The notes below the pieces were generated by a model. It made no database searches. It was not told the origin of the DNA and worked only from the letters and a program-made list of their open reading frames with translations. Of a stretch of DNA of 64,000 nt, positions 22,996-32,000 are shown piece after piece. This DNA is from Herbiconiux flava (lineage in GTDB: Bacteria; Actinomycetota; Actinomycetes; Actinomycetales; Microbacteriaceae), in contig NZ_JACCBM010000001.1 in the NCBI RefSeq assembly GCF_013409865.1, forward strand, positions 620,001 to 684,000. Direction: 5' to 3'. The number at the start of each line of letters is the position of its first letter. The first letter of the stretch is position 1. The translations under genes and the position numbers were made by a program.

Positions 22996-25320
22996 TCAGG
23001 CGGTGACGGGCACGAGCCGGGACCGGTGCACCCGCGCTCCGAACACGGCGAGCCCTTCGCGGTCGGCCAGCGGACGCACGCGTCCGTCCAGGTGCACCGC
23101 GCTGTCGGGGCTCCACGGCAGAAGCCCCAGCTCCAGCTCGCCCGACAGACCCGTGACGTCGATCTCCCAGAGCCGGCCGCTCCAGAACTGGTCGGCCACG
23201 AGCACCCCGTCGTGGTGGGCGCGGCCCACGTCGCCGACCCAGTCGATCCCGAGGATCGCCCGGTCGCCAGGACGTGCCCCGTCGGGGGTCGCCGGCAGCC
23301 GGAGGCGGTAGCGCGCCGCGAGCGCGAAGTCCTCCTCGAGCGGCGCCGCCAGGCGGCCGGCGCTGCCGCCGTGCCGCACCGGCACCGTGCCGAGCGCCTC
23401 GCTCACCCGAACGATCTCCGCCTCGAGGCCGGCCGATGTCGCACCGTGGCCGTCCACGCGATAGACGCCGAGGAGGTCGCCGGGGCCGTCGATCCTCTGC
23501 ACACCGTCCCCGACCCGGGTGAGGGCCGGGATCGTCGAGACGGTCTGCGGTCCGTCCGCGAGCCGGATCGACAGCGCGCCGTCGAAGCTCACGTCGGCCG
23601 CGCTGAACACCAGGTGCTCGACACCGTCGACCTCGCCGCGCCAGAGGGTCTCGGCGGTCGCGGCGTCGAGCACGATCATCCGCGCTCCCCCGACCTCGAG
23701 ACCGTTCTCGGCGGTCGGCACGGCCACCGGATGCACGGGGTGGTGCTCCGACCCGCCGCCGACGCCCTCGTGCACGACCTCCACCGGCACGCCGGCCGTC
23801 TGGAAGAGCACGACCGTGGGCACGCCGTCGAGCTCGAGCTCGGTGACGAGCTGCGCGCTCGCGGAGAAGCGGCTCCCGTCGGGGAGCAGTCGGCGCACCG
23901 GCCAGACGAAGGAGGCGCCCGAGGGGACCACGGCCGGCTCCGACGGCAGCACGACCCGGTGCTCGCCGAGTCCGAGCTCGAACTGCACCGTCTCCGCCGG
24001 CAACGGGGCGACCGCGGGCTGGTAGGTCGAGAAGAACACGAAGCCCTGCTCCCGGTCGGCGCGGAGAGCCGCCCTCGGCTCCCCCTCCGCGAACGACGGG
24101 ACGGCCGGCGCCAGCACGTCGGCCGCCGTCTGCGCGAACAGGTGCTGCAGCCGGAGCAGGTCGGCGTGGCGCCGGCGCTGGCCGAACGCGCCGAGGGGCG
24201 CGGCGAAGTCGTAGTCGCGGGCGGGGAGGTCGTTCGGGTAGCCGGTCGCCTGCGACTCCTGCGTGCCCGGCACCTGCACACCGCCGTGGTACATGTAGTA
24301 GCCCTGGAACACCGAGCCGCTGGCCAGCTTCGCGAGGGCGACGGCCGCGACGTCCTCGGGGTCGACGTGGGGGCGACGGTGGTAGGCGACGGGCATGCCG
24401 CCGCCGAGCTCGCAGGTCGCGTAGGGGACGGTCTCCGCGGCAGCGGTGTCGGCGCCGGTCGCGCCGGCCGCCCCGCCGTTGCTCGCTGCCCGCACGTCGG
24501 CCCCCACGCCCAGGTCGTCCCGCTCGTCGGTGAAGCGGAAGTGCATGGCGTAGTTCTCGGGCCAGCCGGCGTCGCTGTCCTCCCAGAAGCCGTCGACGTA
24601 GCCGGCGTAGACCGGCAGGAACTCCTCCGGGGGCAGCTGGGCGCCGCCCCAGCCGGTCGCCGTCCAGAGCGGAGCGGTCATCCCGGCGGCCTCCGCCAGG
24701 CGCCGGAGGGTGCGCAGGTGCTCGGGCTGGTCGTAGAGCTCGTTCTCGACCTGGATGGCGACGATCGGGGCGTCCGGCGCCTCGTCGTTCCGGAACAGGC
24801 CGCGCAGCTGGTCGGCCAGGGCCCCGATCCACGGGGTCACGAGCTCCAGGTAGGCGGGGTCGTCCGCGCGCAGTCCGACGTCGGCCGACTGCACCCAGTC
24901 GGGGAAGCCGCCGTTGCGGGTCTCGCCGTGCACCCACGGGCCGATCCGGAGCACGACCTCGAGCCCGACCGCGCGGGCGGTCTCGACGAAACGGCGCAGG
25001 TCGAGGGCCCCCGACCAGTCGATCGACTCCGGGGTCTCCTGGTGCAGGATCCAGATCGCGTACGTCGACACCAGGGTGACGCCGTTGCTCCGCATCGCCG
25101 CGAGGTCCTCGCGCCAGCGTGCCGGATCGGTGCGCGCGTAGTGGTACTCGCCCGCGACCGGGAACCAGGGCCTCCCACCCCGTTCGAGGTGGCTCCGCCG
25201 CACGACGACGGCGTCGCCGGGAACGGAGTCGCCGAGTCGGAGGGCGGAGACCGAGGAATCGGCAGGGGCATCGGTGAGCCGGATGCGCCGCGGCGCCCCG
25301 GGAGTGCTGAGCTGGGCCAC
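22996..25320 (-). CDS. Glycoside hydrolase family 35 beta-galactosidase
   Basis: Cytosolic beta-galactosidase-type enzyme, 774 aa, without signal peptide. The GH35 barrel is seen in GEYHYARTDPARWREDL, RIGPWVHGETRNGGFPDW, and IQVENEL (about residues 189-195), which carries the acid/base Glu. The nucleophile region is near CELGGGMP (about 325-332). Later beta domains are less conserved. It is convergent with the ABC operon and divergent from the epimerase gene. Start GTG with CAGGAT 6 nt before it, which may be a weak -10 box. It would cleave imported galactosides. Confidence 0.87.
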   Translation of the reverse strand: MAQLSTPGAPRRIRLTDAPADSSVSALRLGDSVPGDAVVVRRSHLERGGRPWFPVAGEYHYARTDPARWREDLAAMRSNGVTLVSTYAIWILHQETPESIDWSGALDLRRFVETARAVGLEVVLRIGPWVHGETRNGGFPDWVQSADVGLRADDPAYLELVTPWIGALADQLRGLFRNDEAPDAPIVAIQVENELYDQPEHLRTLRRLAEAAGMTAPLWTATGWGGAQLPPEEFLPVYAGYVDGFWEDSDAGWPENYAMHFRFTDERDDLGVGADVRAASNGGAAGATGADTAAAETVPYATCELGGGMPVAYHRRPHVDPEDVAAVALAKLASGSVFQGYYMYHGGVQVPGTQESQATGYPNDLPARDYDFAAPLGAFGQRRRHADLLRLQHLFAQTAADVLAPAVPSFAEGEPRAALRADREQGFVFFSTYQPAVAPLPAETVQFELGLGEHRVVLPSEPAVVPSGASFVWPVRRLLPDGSRFSASAQLVTELELDGVPTVVLFQTAGVPVEVVHEGVGGGSEHHPVHPVAVPTAENGLEVGGARMIVLDAATAETLWRGEVDGVEHLVFSAADVSFDGALSIRLADGPQTVSTIPALTRVGDGVQRIDGPGDLLGVYRVDGHGATSAGLEAEIVRVSEALGTVPVRHGGSAGRLAAPLEEDFALAARYRLRLPATPDGARPGDRAILGIDWVGDVGRAHHDGVLVADQFWSGRLWEIDVTGLSGELELGLLPWSPDSAVHLDGRVRPLADREGLAVFGARVHRSRLVPVTA

Positions 25321-25374
25321 CTGCCGATCCTGTCGTACCGGCGCCGAGGTCGGAATGCCTGCCCGGCGGAAGAG

Positions 25375-25431
25375 CCTGGATGATTCGATGCCGGCGCCTT
25401 CGTCAGCACCTTCGTCAGCGGAACGTCCAGG
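25375..25431. promoter_or_regulatory. Candidate AraC operator pair between GH35 and epimerase genes
   Basis: CCTGGATGATTCG (25375-25387) and CGGAACGTCCAGG (25419-25431) each match 10 of 13 bases of the CCTGGACAAATCG element and face each other. They lie in the 205-bp divergent region controlling the beta-galactosidase and epimerase genes. The match is imperfect, so this is a candidate only. Confidence 0.4.
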
Positions 25432-25525
25432 GGTTCAGGCGGATCACCCATGGAGGCGGAGGGAATCACGGGTGACGCTGGAGCACCGCCCTCACGATGC
25501 GACGACGACGAAGGGGAAGACTGCG

Positions 25526-26518
25526 ATGACCACCCGGACGGCCCCGCAGGTCGGCGGTCTGCTGCGCCTGAACGGGATGCACGCCGGGAGGCGGATCGAC
25601 GCCCTCGTCTCCCGTCGCGCCGCCGCATTGCGTCTGCTCGCGGTCGACGGCCTGCATCTCGTCGAGCCGACCGCGGCGACGGAGCCGGCTCCCGGCGCGG
25701 CCGGGGCCATCCTCGCCCCCTGGCCCAACCGCGTCGAGGGTGCGCGCTGGACGCACGAGGGCGTCGAACGGCGACTCCCCGTCGGCGACCCCGAGAACGG
25801 GCACGCCAACCACGGGCTCCTGCTCGAGCGGGACTGGGACGTCGTCGAGCTCTCGGACGATGCCGTCACGCTGCGCACGGCCCTCGAACCGAGTCAGGGA
25901 TATCCGTTCCGGCTGGAACTCACGACCCGGTACGCCCTCGACGGCGGTCCCGAGGGCGTGGGTGTCTCCGTGCAGCACGAGGCTGTCAACCGCTCGGCGG
26001 AGGCGTCGCCGTTCGCGCTGGGCGCGCATCCGTATCTCTGCGTCGACGACCGGCCGGGAGACGACCTGACCCTCACGATCGACGCCGAGCGCGCGCTGGT
26101 GCTCGACGAGGGGTGGATCCCGCGGGGCGAGCGCGAGGTCGCCGGCACCCGGTGGGACCTGCGGAGCGGCCGCCGGCTCACCGAGATCGACCCGCACTCG
26201 GGCTACACGGCGCTCCGGAGCCGCGGCGGACAGGTGGTGCACCGGCTCGAAGCGCCGGACGGTGCCAGGGTGGAGCTCTGGGCCGACGCGGTGTTCGAGT
26301 GGGTGCAGGTGTACCGGGCGGCGGATCTCACGACCGACCGCGGGACGCGGAGCGCTCTGGCCGTCGAGCCCATGTCCGCGCCGCCGAACGCCCTGCGCAC
26401 CGGCCGCGGGCTGCACTGGATCGGGCCCGGGGAGGGCTGGAACGCCGGGTGGGGCATCCGCCTCGGCCGGGAGACGTCGTCGCGAGCATCCGTCACCACC
26501 ATCGAGGAGAGACCATGA
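25526..26518 (+). CDS. Aldose 1-epimerase (galactose mutarotase-like)
   Basis: Mutarotase-fold protein, 330 aa, converting alpha and beta anomers of an aldose. The family pattern is seen in LAPWPNRVEGARWTHEG, GHANHGLLLERDW (His), and GAHPYLCV (second His, proton donor); the Glu in LAVEPMSAPPNAL is the expected base. The ATG at 25526 is used: AAGGGGAAG lies upstream and the mutarotase fold begins soon after. The gene overlaps the next by ATGA. It would prepare sugar released by the GH35 enzyme. Confidence 0.88.
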   Translation: MTTRTAPQVGGLLRLNGMHAGRRIDALVSRRAAALRLLAVDGLHLVEPTAATEPAPGAAGAILAPWPNRVEGARWTHEGVERRLPVGDPENGHANHGLLLERDWDVVELSDDAVTLRTALEPSQGYPFRLELTTRYALDGGPEGVGVSVQHEAVNRSAEASPFALGAHPYLCVDDRPGDDLTLTIDAERALVLDEGWIPRGEREVAGTRWDLRSGRRLTEIDPHSGYTALRSRGGQVVHRLEAPDGARVELWADAVFEWVQVYRAADLTTDRGTRSALAVEPMSAPPNALRTGRGLHWIGPGEGWNAGWGIRLGRETSSRASVTTIEERP

Positions 26519-27396
26519 ACCCCGTCGCCACCACCCCGATCACCCTCGGAGCCTCGCGGCTCGGCGAGCGCCCGGCCGCCGGAGAGCTCGCCGACGCCCT
26601 GATCGCCTCACCGCTCGGCAACGTCGACACGAGCAACATGTACGCGGAGGGCCGCAGCGAGGTGCTGCTCGGTGAGGCGCTGGCGAGGGCCGGAGGGCTC
26701 CCGCCGGGGAAGCTGATCTACTCCAAGGCCGACCGCGACGTGCCGTCGGGCGTCTTCGACGCCGACCGGGTGCGCCGCTCGCTGGAGGAGTCGCTGACCC
26801 GGCTGGGCGTCTCCCACCTGCCGCTCTACCACCTGCACGACCCCGACACGATCACCTTCGCCGAGGCGATGGCGCCCGGTGGCCCGGTCGAGGCGCTGCT
26901 CGCCCTGCGCGACGAGGGCGTGATCGGGGCCGTCGGCATCGCCGCGGGCACGATCGGACAGGTGCACGAGTACGTGGCGACCGGCGTGTTCGACGCCGTG
27001 CTGTCGCACAACCGGCTGACCCTCGTGGACCGGTCGGCCGAACCCACCTTCCGCCTCGCCCGCGAGCTCGGGATGACCGTGTTCAACGCGGCTCCCTTCG
27101 GTGGCGGCGCCCTCGCGAACGGGTCGACGGCGGACTACGGCTACCGGCCGATGCCCCAAGAGTTCGCGGCGCACCTGGCCGCGGTGCGGGCGCTCGCGAC
27201 CGAGTGGGGCGTCGACCTCGCCGCAGCCGCTCTGCGCTTCTCGCTGCGGAGCCCGCTGGTCACGACGACCGTCGTGGGCGTGCCGACGCCGGAGCGTCTC
27301 GCCGACCTGCCCCGGCTGCTCGACTCCGCCGTGCCCGACGGCTTCTTCGCGGCGGTCGAGGCGCTGGGCCCGCCCCCGGCCAACGGCAACGACTGA
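26515..27396 (+). CDS. Aldo/keto reductase (aldose dehydrogenase-like)
   Basis: NAD(P)-dependent oxidoreductase of 293 residues with an aldo/keto-reductase barrel. NVDTSNMYAEGRSEVLLG holds the Asp and Tyr, LIYSKAD the Lys and YHLHDPD the His of the catalytic tetrad. Length and the FNAAPFGGGAL segment are close to D-threo-aldose 1-dehydrogenase/L-fucose dehydrogenase types. Start overlaps the epimerase stop, so a coupled step on a free aldose is likely. Exact substrate unknown. Confidence 0.85.
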   Translation: MNPVATTPITLGASRLGERPAAGELADALIASPLGNVDTSNMYAEGRSEVLLGEALARAGGLPPGKLIYSKADRDVPSGVFDADRVRRSLEESLTRLGVSHLPLYHLHDPDTITFAEAMAPGGPVEALLALRDEGVIGAVGIAAGTIGQVHEYVATGVFDAVLSHNRLTLVDRSAEPTFRLARELGMTVFNAAPFGGGALANGSTADYGYRPMPQEFAAHLAAVRALATEWGVDLAAAALRFSLRSPLVTTTVVGVPTPERLADLPRLLDSAVPDGFFAAVEALGPPPANGND

Positions 27397-27536
27397 GGGT
27401 CTCGCCTCCGCGGCATCTACGTGATCGGACGGATGACGGGGACCCGTCGCGGCGCGAGAGTCGAAGGAAGGTCGGCGCGTCGGCCGTCGGAGCCGGTGCA
27501 TCCGCCGCGCATCCGCCGCAGGAGAGGACAGGAACC

Positions 27537-28106
27537 ATGACGGTCATCGCAGTAGTGGGAACCGGCCGGGTCGGACTGGGATTCGCGGAGGCCGCTGTCG
27601 CGGCGGGACACCGCGTCGTGCTGGCGAACTCCCGCGGGCCGGAGACCTTGGCGGAGGCCGTGGACTCGCTCGGTGGCTCCGCCGAGGCGGACACGGTCGA
27701 GGGCGCGGCGGCCCGGGCGGACCTGGTGCTGCTGGCGGTGCCGCTGCACAGCTACGGATCCCTCCCCGCCTCGGCCCTCGAGGGACGGATCGTGATGGAC
27801 GCCGGCAACTACTACACGGACTGGTCGGGTCACATCCAGCTGCCGATCGCCGGAGACGACGAGGCGGCGAAGAAGGCCGTCGCCGAACTGATCGAGAGCA
27901 TCGGCTTCGACGCCGTCGACGCCGGAGCCCTGCGGGAGGGCTGGCGGTTCCAGCGCGGCACACCCGCCTACGTGGTGCCGCTCGGCACCGCCGAACTCGT
28001 CGACGCGCTGCAGCGGGCCCGCCGCTACCGGGACATGGCGATCGACGACCTCACCACCGAACGCACCCACCGCCTGCCCGGCAGTGGCGCCCAGCGGCCC
28101 GATTGA
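27537..28106 (+). CDS. F420-reductase-like NAD(P)-binding protein with internal gap
   Basis: Rossmann-fold protein of 189 residues related to NADPH-dependent F420 reductase. VVGTGRVGLGFAEAAVAAGH is the nucleotide loop; IVMDAGNYY and LPIAGDDEAAKKAVAELIES are family motifs. In relatives known to me about 45 residues separate the last two motifs (including the HLPGA...VKAFN region), whereas here they are joined by SGHIQ. This looks like an in-frame deletion of the substrate-side segment. A strong GGAGAGGACAGG ribosome site precedes the ATG. It follows the aldo/keto reductase gene by 140 bp and may or may not belong to that operon. Confidence 0.7.
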   Translation: MTVIAVVGTGRVGLGFAEAAVAAGHRVVLANSRGPETLAEAVDSLGGSAEADTVEGAAARADLVLLAVPLHSYGSLPASALEGRIVMDAGNYYTDWSGHIQLPIAGDDEAAKKAVAELIESIGFDAVDAGALREGWRFQRGTPAYVVPLGTAELVDALQRARRYRDMAIDDLTTERTHRLPGSGAQRPD

Positions 28107-28191
28107 CGCGGGGCGCGTGGTCGAGCATCCTGAACTGGAGGCCCGGCTCCAGATCGCGGGGTCGAGCCGTCCGAATGAAGGGGTCGCGCGC

Positions 28192-29013
28192 TTGTCAGCG
28201 GAACTTCTCGCGCTGGGAGAGTTCCTCCGCGCACGTCGCAACGTCACCCAGCCCGAGGACGCCGGGCTCGTCCGGGAGCCGAGACGGCGAGTTCCCGGCC
28301 TCCGCCGCGACGAGGTCGCGCGTCTCGCCGGCATCAGCGAGCAGTACTACCTGCGGCTCGAGCAGGGGCGGAACATCCGGCCCTCCGACCAGGTGCTCAA
28401 CACGCTGGCCCGCGCGCTGCGACTGGACGCGGATGCCCGGCAGTACATGTTCCGGGTCGCCAGCGGTGACCTGCCGAACCCCGAGCCCCCCGCCGCCGAG
28501 TCCGCGGAGCGCATCGCGCGCGTGCTGAGGCAGTGGACCCACACTCCCGCCTACGTCTCCGACAGCAATCGCGACATCGTCGCCTCCAACCCCCTGGCGA
28601 CCAACTTCGGCCACGGCGGCCTCGCGACCGGGTCGAACGTCGTGGTCGACCTGTTCAACGAGCGGATGAAGCGCACCCTCGTCGAGTGGGAGCCGATGGT
28701 CAGGTCCTCCGTCGCCGGGCTGCGCCGGGACGCGAATCCGTTCTCGCCGCGCCTGACCGAGCTCGTCGAGCAGCTCTCCGCCGCCGACGAGGACTTCGTG
28801 CGGCTCTGGGCGCGGTACGACGTCTCGGGCCCCGAGGACGCGCACATCCACATGGTCGTCGAGAACGTGGGGACGATGGAGATCGACGTGCAGAACTTCG
28901 CGGTGCGCAGCATGCCCGGCTACCTCCTCACCGTCCTCTCGGCGCCGCCGCAGAGCCTCACGGCGGCGGTCTTCGCGAGCATGGCGGCCGCCCTCGACCC
29001 GTCGGTGCGCTAG
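28192..29013 (+). CDS. MmyB-like XRE transcriptional regulator (A)
   Basis: Regulator of 273 residues with an N-terminal XRE-type HTH (RRRVPGLRRDEVARLAGISE, then YYLRLEQGRN) and a C-terminal MmyB-type ligand domain (PAYVSDSNRDIVASNPLAT). The TTG start is inferred: GAAGGGG lies about 10 nt before it and the product then begins MSAELLALGEFLRARR as in relatives; a GTG at 28084 would add 36 residues and overlap the previous gene. Its stop is shared with the opposite gene in CTAG at 29010-29013. Effector unknown. Confidence 0.85.
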   Translation: MSAELLALGEFLRARRNVTQPEDAGLVREPRRRVPGLRRDEVARLAGISEQYYLRLEQGRNIRPSDQVLNTLARALRLDADARQYMFRVASGDLPNPEPPAAESAERIARVLRQWTHTPAYVSDSNRDIVASNPLATNFGHGGLATGSNVVVDLFNERMKRTLVEWEPMVRSSVAGLRRDANPFSPRLTELVEQLSAADEDFVRLWARYDVSGPEDAHIHMVVENVGTMEIDVQNFAVRSMPGYLLTVLSAPPQSLTAAVFASMAAALDPSVR

Positions 29014-29852
29014 CGGGCCGGCCAGCCCCGGAGCGGCCCGCGGACCCCGCGCCCGGTGAGGGCGTTCTCCCGGAGAGACGCGAGCACCTCGAAGGCGCGT
29101 GTGCCCCGTGCCACCGGCCAGACCGTCATGAAGAACCCGCCCGGCACCTCCAGCACCTGCCACGGGAACTCGACCAGCTCGCCGTCGCCGGCCACGAGGA
29201 GGATCGTCCCCTGGGACATCGGCCGCGCGTCGTGCTGGGCCCACAGCCGCCGGAACGCCGCGCTGGTCGTCGACAGCTCGCCGACGACCTCCTGGAACCG
29301 CGGATTGCCGGGGTCGCCGTGGAACCTCAACGCCGCCACCGCCCGGTGGGCGATGTCGTGGATGCGCTCCTCGTCCACCTTCGCGAACGCTGCCAGGGCG
29401 AGATTGCCGTCGAACAGCTCGACGCTCGGGATCAGGACGTCGGCCATCTCGTTGATCGCGACGACGTCGAGATTGCTGTCCTCGACGAACGCCGGAACGT
29501 CGGACCAGGTGTTCAGCAGCGACAGCACCGTCTCGCTCACCGGCGTCGGCTCCCGGCGCGGCGGCGTCGGCGAGAAGCCCGGCCGGGCGATCCGGTAGAA
29601 GTAGCTCCGCTCGAGGGGATCGAGGCAGAGCGCCTCGGCCAGGCTGTTCAGGACCTGGTGGGACACCTGGTGGTTCTGGCCCTGCTCGAGGCGGATGTAG
29701 TAGTCGCGGCTGATGCCGGCGAGGCTCGCCAGCTCCTCCCGCCGCAGACCCGGCACGCGCCGGTCGTGGTCGACGAAGCCGAACGACGCGGGGTCCAGCT
29801 GCGATCGGCGGGCACGCAGGTACTCCGCGAGGACCGAGGATCGGGTAGTCAT
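29010..29852 (-). CDS. MmyB-like XRE transcriptional regulator (B)
   Basis: Paralogue of the convergent neighbour, 280 aa, with HTH RRVPGLRREELASLAGISRD and the MmyB-type C-terminal domain (PAFVEDSNLDVVAINEMAD). Length and architecture match. The two stop codons overlap in the palindrome CTAG, so transcripts end head-on over each other. Such regulators often act on a divergent oxidoreductase gene; here no such gene lies upstream, the next being pdxY 100 bp away on the same strand. Confidence 0.88.
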   Translation of the reverse strand: MTTRSSVLAEYLRARRSQLDPASFGFVDHDRRVPGLRREELASLAGISRDYYIRLEQGQNHQVSHQVLNSLAEALCLDPLERSYFYRIARPGFSPTPPRREPTPVSETVLSLLNTWSDVPAFVEDSNLDVVAINEMADVLIPSVELFDGNLALAAFAKVDEERIHDIAHRAVAALRFHGDPGNPRFQEVVGELSTTSAAFRRLWAQHDARPMSQGTILLVAGDGELVEFPWQVLEVPGGFFMTVWPVARGTRAFEVLASLRENALTGRGVRGPLRGWPAR

Positions 29853-29952
29853 GACGGGATCACTCCGATGGGAGAGGGAATCCGCCCACGGTATCCCGGC
29901 GGCCGGCGCCGGAGCAGAGCCCCAGGAGGGACACCTTCCCGGCCGTCCGCCC

Positions 29953-30804
29953 TCAGCGCACCTGTTCTGCCGTGAACTGCAGACGCGGATGCGCGTACGA
30001 CTCCTGCGCCTCGATCAGCTGCAACTCGCGCCGCCCTGAACGGTGGGTGGCCTCGATCAGATCGAAGACGCTCGACACCGTGCGCTCGAGCGCCGTCGCG
30101 GCCGATCCGGTCTCGCGGTAGTGGGCGGTGAACAGGGCCGCCGTGACGTCGCCCGAGCCGTTGGCCTTGAACGGGAGCAGGGGCGTCTGCACGATCCAGG
30201 CGCCGGCGTCGTCGACCACGAGCATCTCGATCGTGTCGGGGGCACGGTCGGGGCGCTCGACGCTCGTGACGAGCACCGTCGAGGGGCCCATCGCGCGGGC
30301 GAGGTCGGCCGAGGCGAGGGTCGACTCGAGCGAGCCGGGCTCGGTGCCGGTGAGGTAGCCGAGCTCGAACTGGTTCGGGGTGATGATGTCGGCGACGGGC
30401 ACGACCCGGTCGCGCAGCAGCTCGGGGATCTCGGGGGCCACGAAGCAGCCCGACTTCGCGTTGCCCATCACGGGGTCGCAGGCGTAGACCGCCGACGGGT
30501 TCGCGGCCTTCACGCGCTGCACCGCGTCGACGATGACGTCGCCGATGCCGACGCCACCCTGGTAGCCCGAGAGCACCACGTCGATCTCGGGCAGAACGCC
30601 GCGCTCCTCGATGCCGAGGATGACGTCGTGCACGTCCTCGGGCGAGATCAGCGGCCCGCGCCAGGCGCCGTACCCGGTGTGGTTGGAGAAGTTCACCGTG
30701 TACACGGGCAGCACCTCCACCCCGATGCGCTGCAGGGGGAACACGGCCGCGGAGTTGCCGACGTGCCCGTAGGCCACGGCCGACTGAATCGAGAGGATCT
30801 TCAC
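29953..30804 (-). CDS. pdxY: Pyridoxal kinase
   Basis: ATP-dependent kinase of the vitamin B6 salvage pathway, 283 aa (usual about 285). KILSIQSAVAYGHVGNSAAV and GYQGGVGIGDVIVDAVQRVK are family hallmarks; CDPVMGN and the FKANGSGDVTAALF motif (catalytic Asp in GSGD) complete the ribokinase-like active site. The GTG start gives the canonical N-terminus. It lies downstream of the NAD operon, 56 bp after the desulfurase stop, and makes the PLP needed by that enzyme. Confidence 0.95.
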   Translation of the reverse strand: MKILSIQSAVAYGHVGNSAAVFPLQRIGVEVLPVYTVNFSNHTGYGAWRGPLISPEDVHDVILGIEERGVLPEIDVVLSGYQGGVGIGDVIVDAVQRVKAANPSAVYACDPVMGNAKSGCFVAPEIPELLRDRVVPVADIITPNQFELGYLTGTEPGSLESTLASADLARAMGPSTVLVTSVERPDRAPDTIEMLVVDDAGAWIVQTPLLPFKANGSGDVTAALFTAHYRETGSAATALERTVSSVFDLIEATHRSGRRELQLIEAQESYAHPRLQFTAEQVR

Positions 30805-30860
30805 CCCTCCATCCTCCGCCCTCCGCGCCCCTCCCGTCACCTCATGGGCACATCCGCCGG

Positions 30861-32000
30861 TCAGCGGAGGGTCGCGAGGGAGGCGAGGGTCGCCTCGAGG
30901 GCGGTGGCCGCCGCCGCGAGGTCGGGCGCCGTGGTGGCCGGGGTGAAGGTGAAGCGCACGGCGGTCTGGGCGACGGCCGGGTCGAGGCCGAGGGCGAGCA
31001 GCACGGGCGACGGGTCGTCGCTGCCGGCCGCGCAGGCCGAGCCGCTCGAGACGATCACGCCGCGCTCCTCGAGGCCGAGCAGCACCGCCTCGCCACTGGT
31101 GCCCGGGAAGCAGAACGACGCCACCGAGGGCAGGCGGGCATCCGGATGCCCGGTCAGCACCGCCCCGTCGACGCGCCGCAGCACCTCGACGATGAAGTCG
31201 TCGCGCAACGCGGTGGTGCGGGCGGCCGCGTCGGTCCGGGCCGGCTCGGCGAGCTCGACCGCGCGGGCGAGGCCGACCGCGAAGGCCACGTTCTCGGTGC
31301 CGGAGCGGCGGCCGCGCTCCTGTCCCCCGCCGTGCAGCACGGGCTCGAGCGGATGGCGGCCGCGCACCGCCACCGCCCCGATGCCCTTGGGCGCGCCGAG
31401 CTTGTGGCCCGAGATGCTCACGGCGTCGGCGCCGAGCACGTCGAGGCGGAGGTCGAGCCAGCCTGCTGCCTGCACCGCATCCGTGTGGAACGGCACACCG
31501 CGCTCGTGGGCGACCGCGGCCAGCTCGGCCACGGGCTGCACCGTGCCGATCTCGTTGTTCGCGAGCATCACCGTGGCGAGGGTGGTGTCGGCGCGCAGGG
31601 CGTCCGCGAACGCGGCGGGGTCGACGAGGCCGGTGCCGTCGACGGGCACGACCGTGACGTCGAAGCCGTGCAGGCGCCGCAGGTGGTCGACCGATTCGAC
31701 GACCGCCGGATGCTCGACCGCGCTCAGCACGGCGTGCCGACCCCGGGGACTGCCGAGCGCCAGGCCCTTCACCGCGAGGTTGGCGCCCTCGGTGCCGCCC
31801 GAGGTGAAGACGACCTCCGCCGGACGGCAGCCGAACCACTCGGCAACCGTCCGCCGCGCCCCGGCGAGGGCACGCGCGGCGGCATCACCCAACGCGTGGT
31901 GGCTGGAGGGGTTGCCGAACTCGCCGGTCAGGTGCGGCCACATGGCCTCGAGCACCTCGCGGCGTACGGGCGTGGTCGCGGCCGCGTCGAGGTGGATCAC
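30861..32000 (-). CDS. Cysteine desulfurase (IscS/NifS type) of the NAD operon
   Basis: PLP enzyme of 379 residues that removes sulfur from cysteine for Fe-S assembly. IHLDAAATTPV opens it, SISGHKLGAPKG holds the PLP Lys and SSGSACAAG the catalytic Cys. Its GTG start overlaps nadC by 4 nt (GTGA), making it the last gene of nrtR-nadA-nadB-nadC. A desulfurase coupled to nad genes is known from Bacillus subtilis nifS, where it matures the NadA cluster; the same role is inferred here. Confidence 0.93.
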   Translation of the reverse strand: MIHLDAAATTPVRREVLEAMWPHLTGEFGNPSSHHALGDAAARALAGARRTVAEWFGCRPAEVVFTSGGTEGANLAVKGLALGSPRGRHAVLSAVEHPAVVESVDHLRRLHGFDVTVVPVDGTGLVDPAAFADALRADTTLATVMLANNEIGTVQPVAELAAVAHERGVPFHTDAVQAAGWLDLRLDVLGADAVSISGHKLGAPKGIGAVAVRGRHPLEPVLHGGGQERGRRSGTENVAFAVGLARAVELAEPARTDAAARTTALRDDFIVEVLRRVDGAVLTGHPDARLPSVASFCFPGTSGEAVLLGLEERGVIVSSGSACAAGSDDPSPVLLALGLDPAVAQTAVRFTFTPATTAPDLAAAATALEATLASLATLR

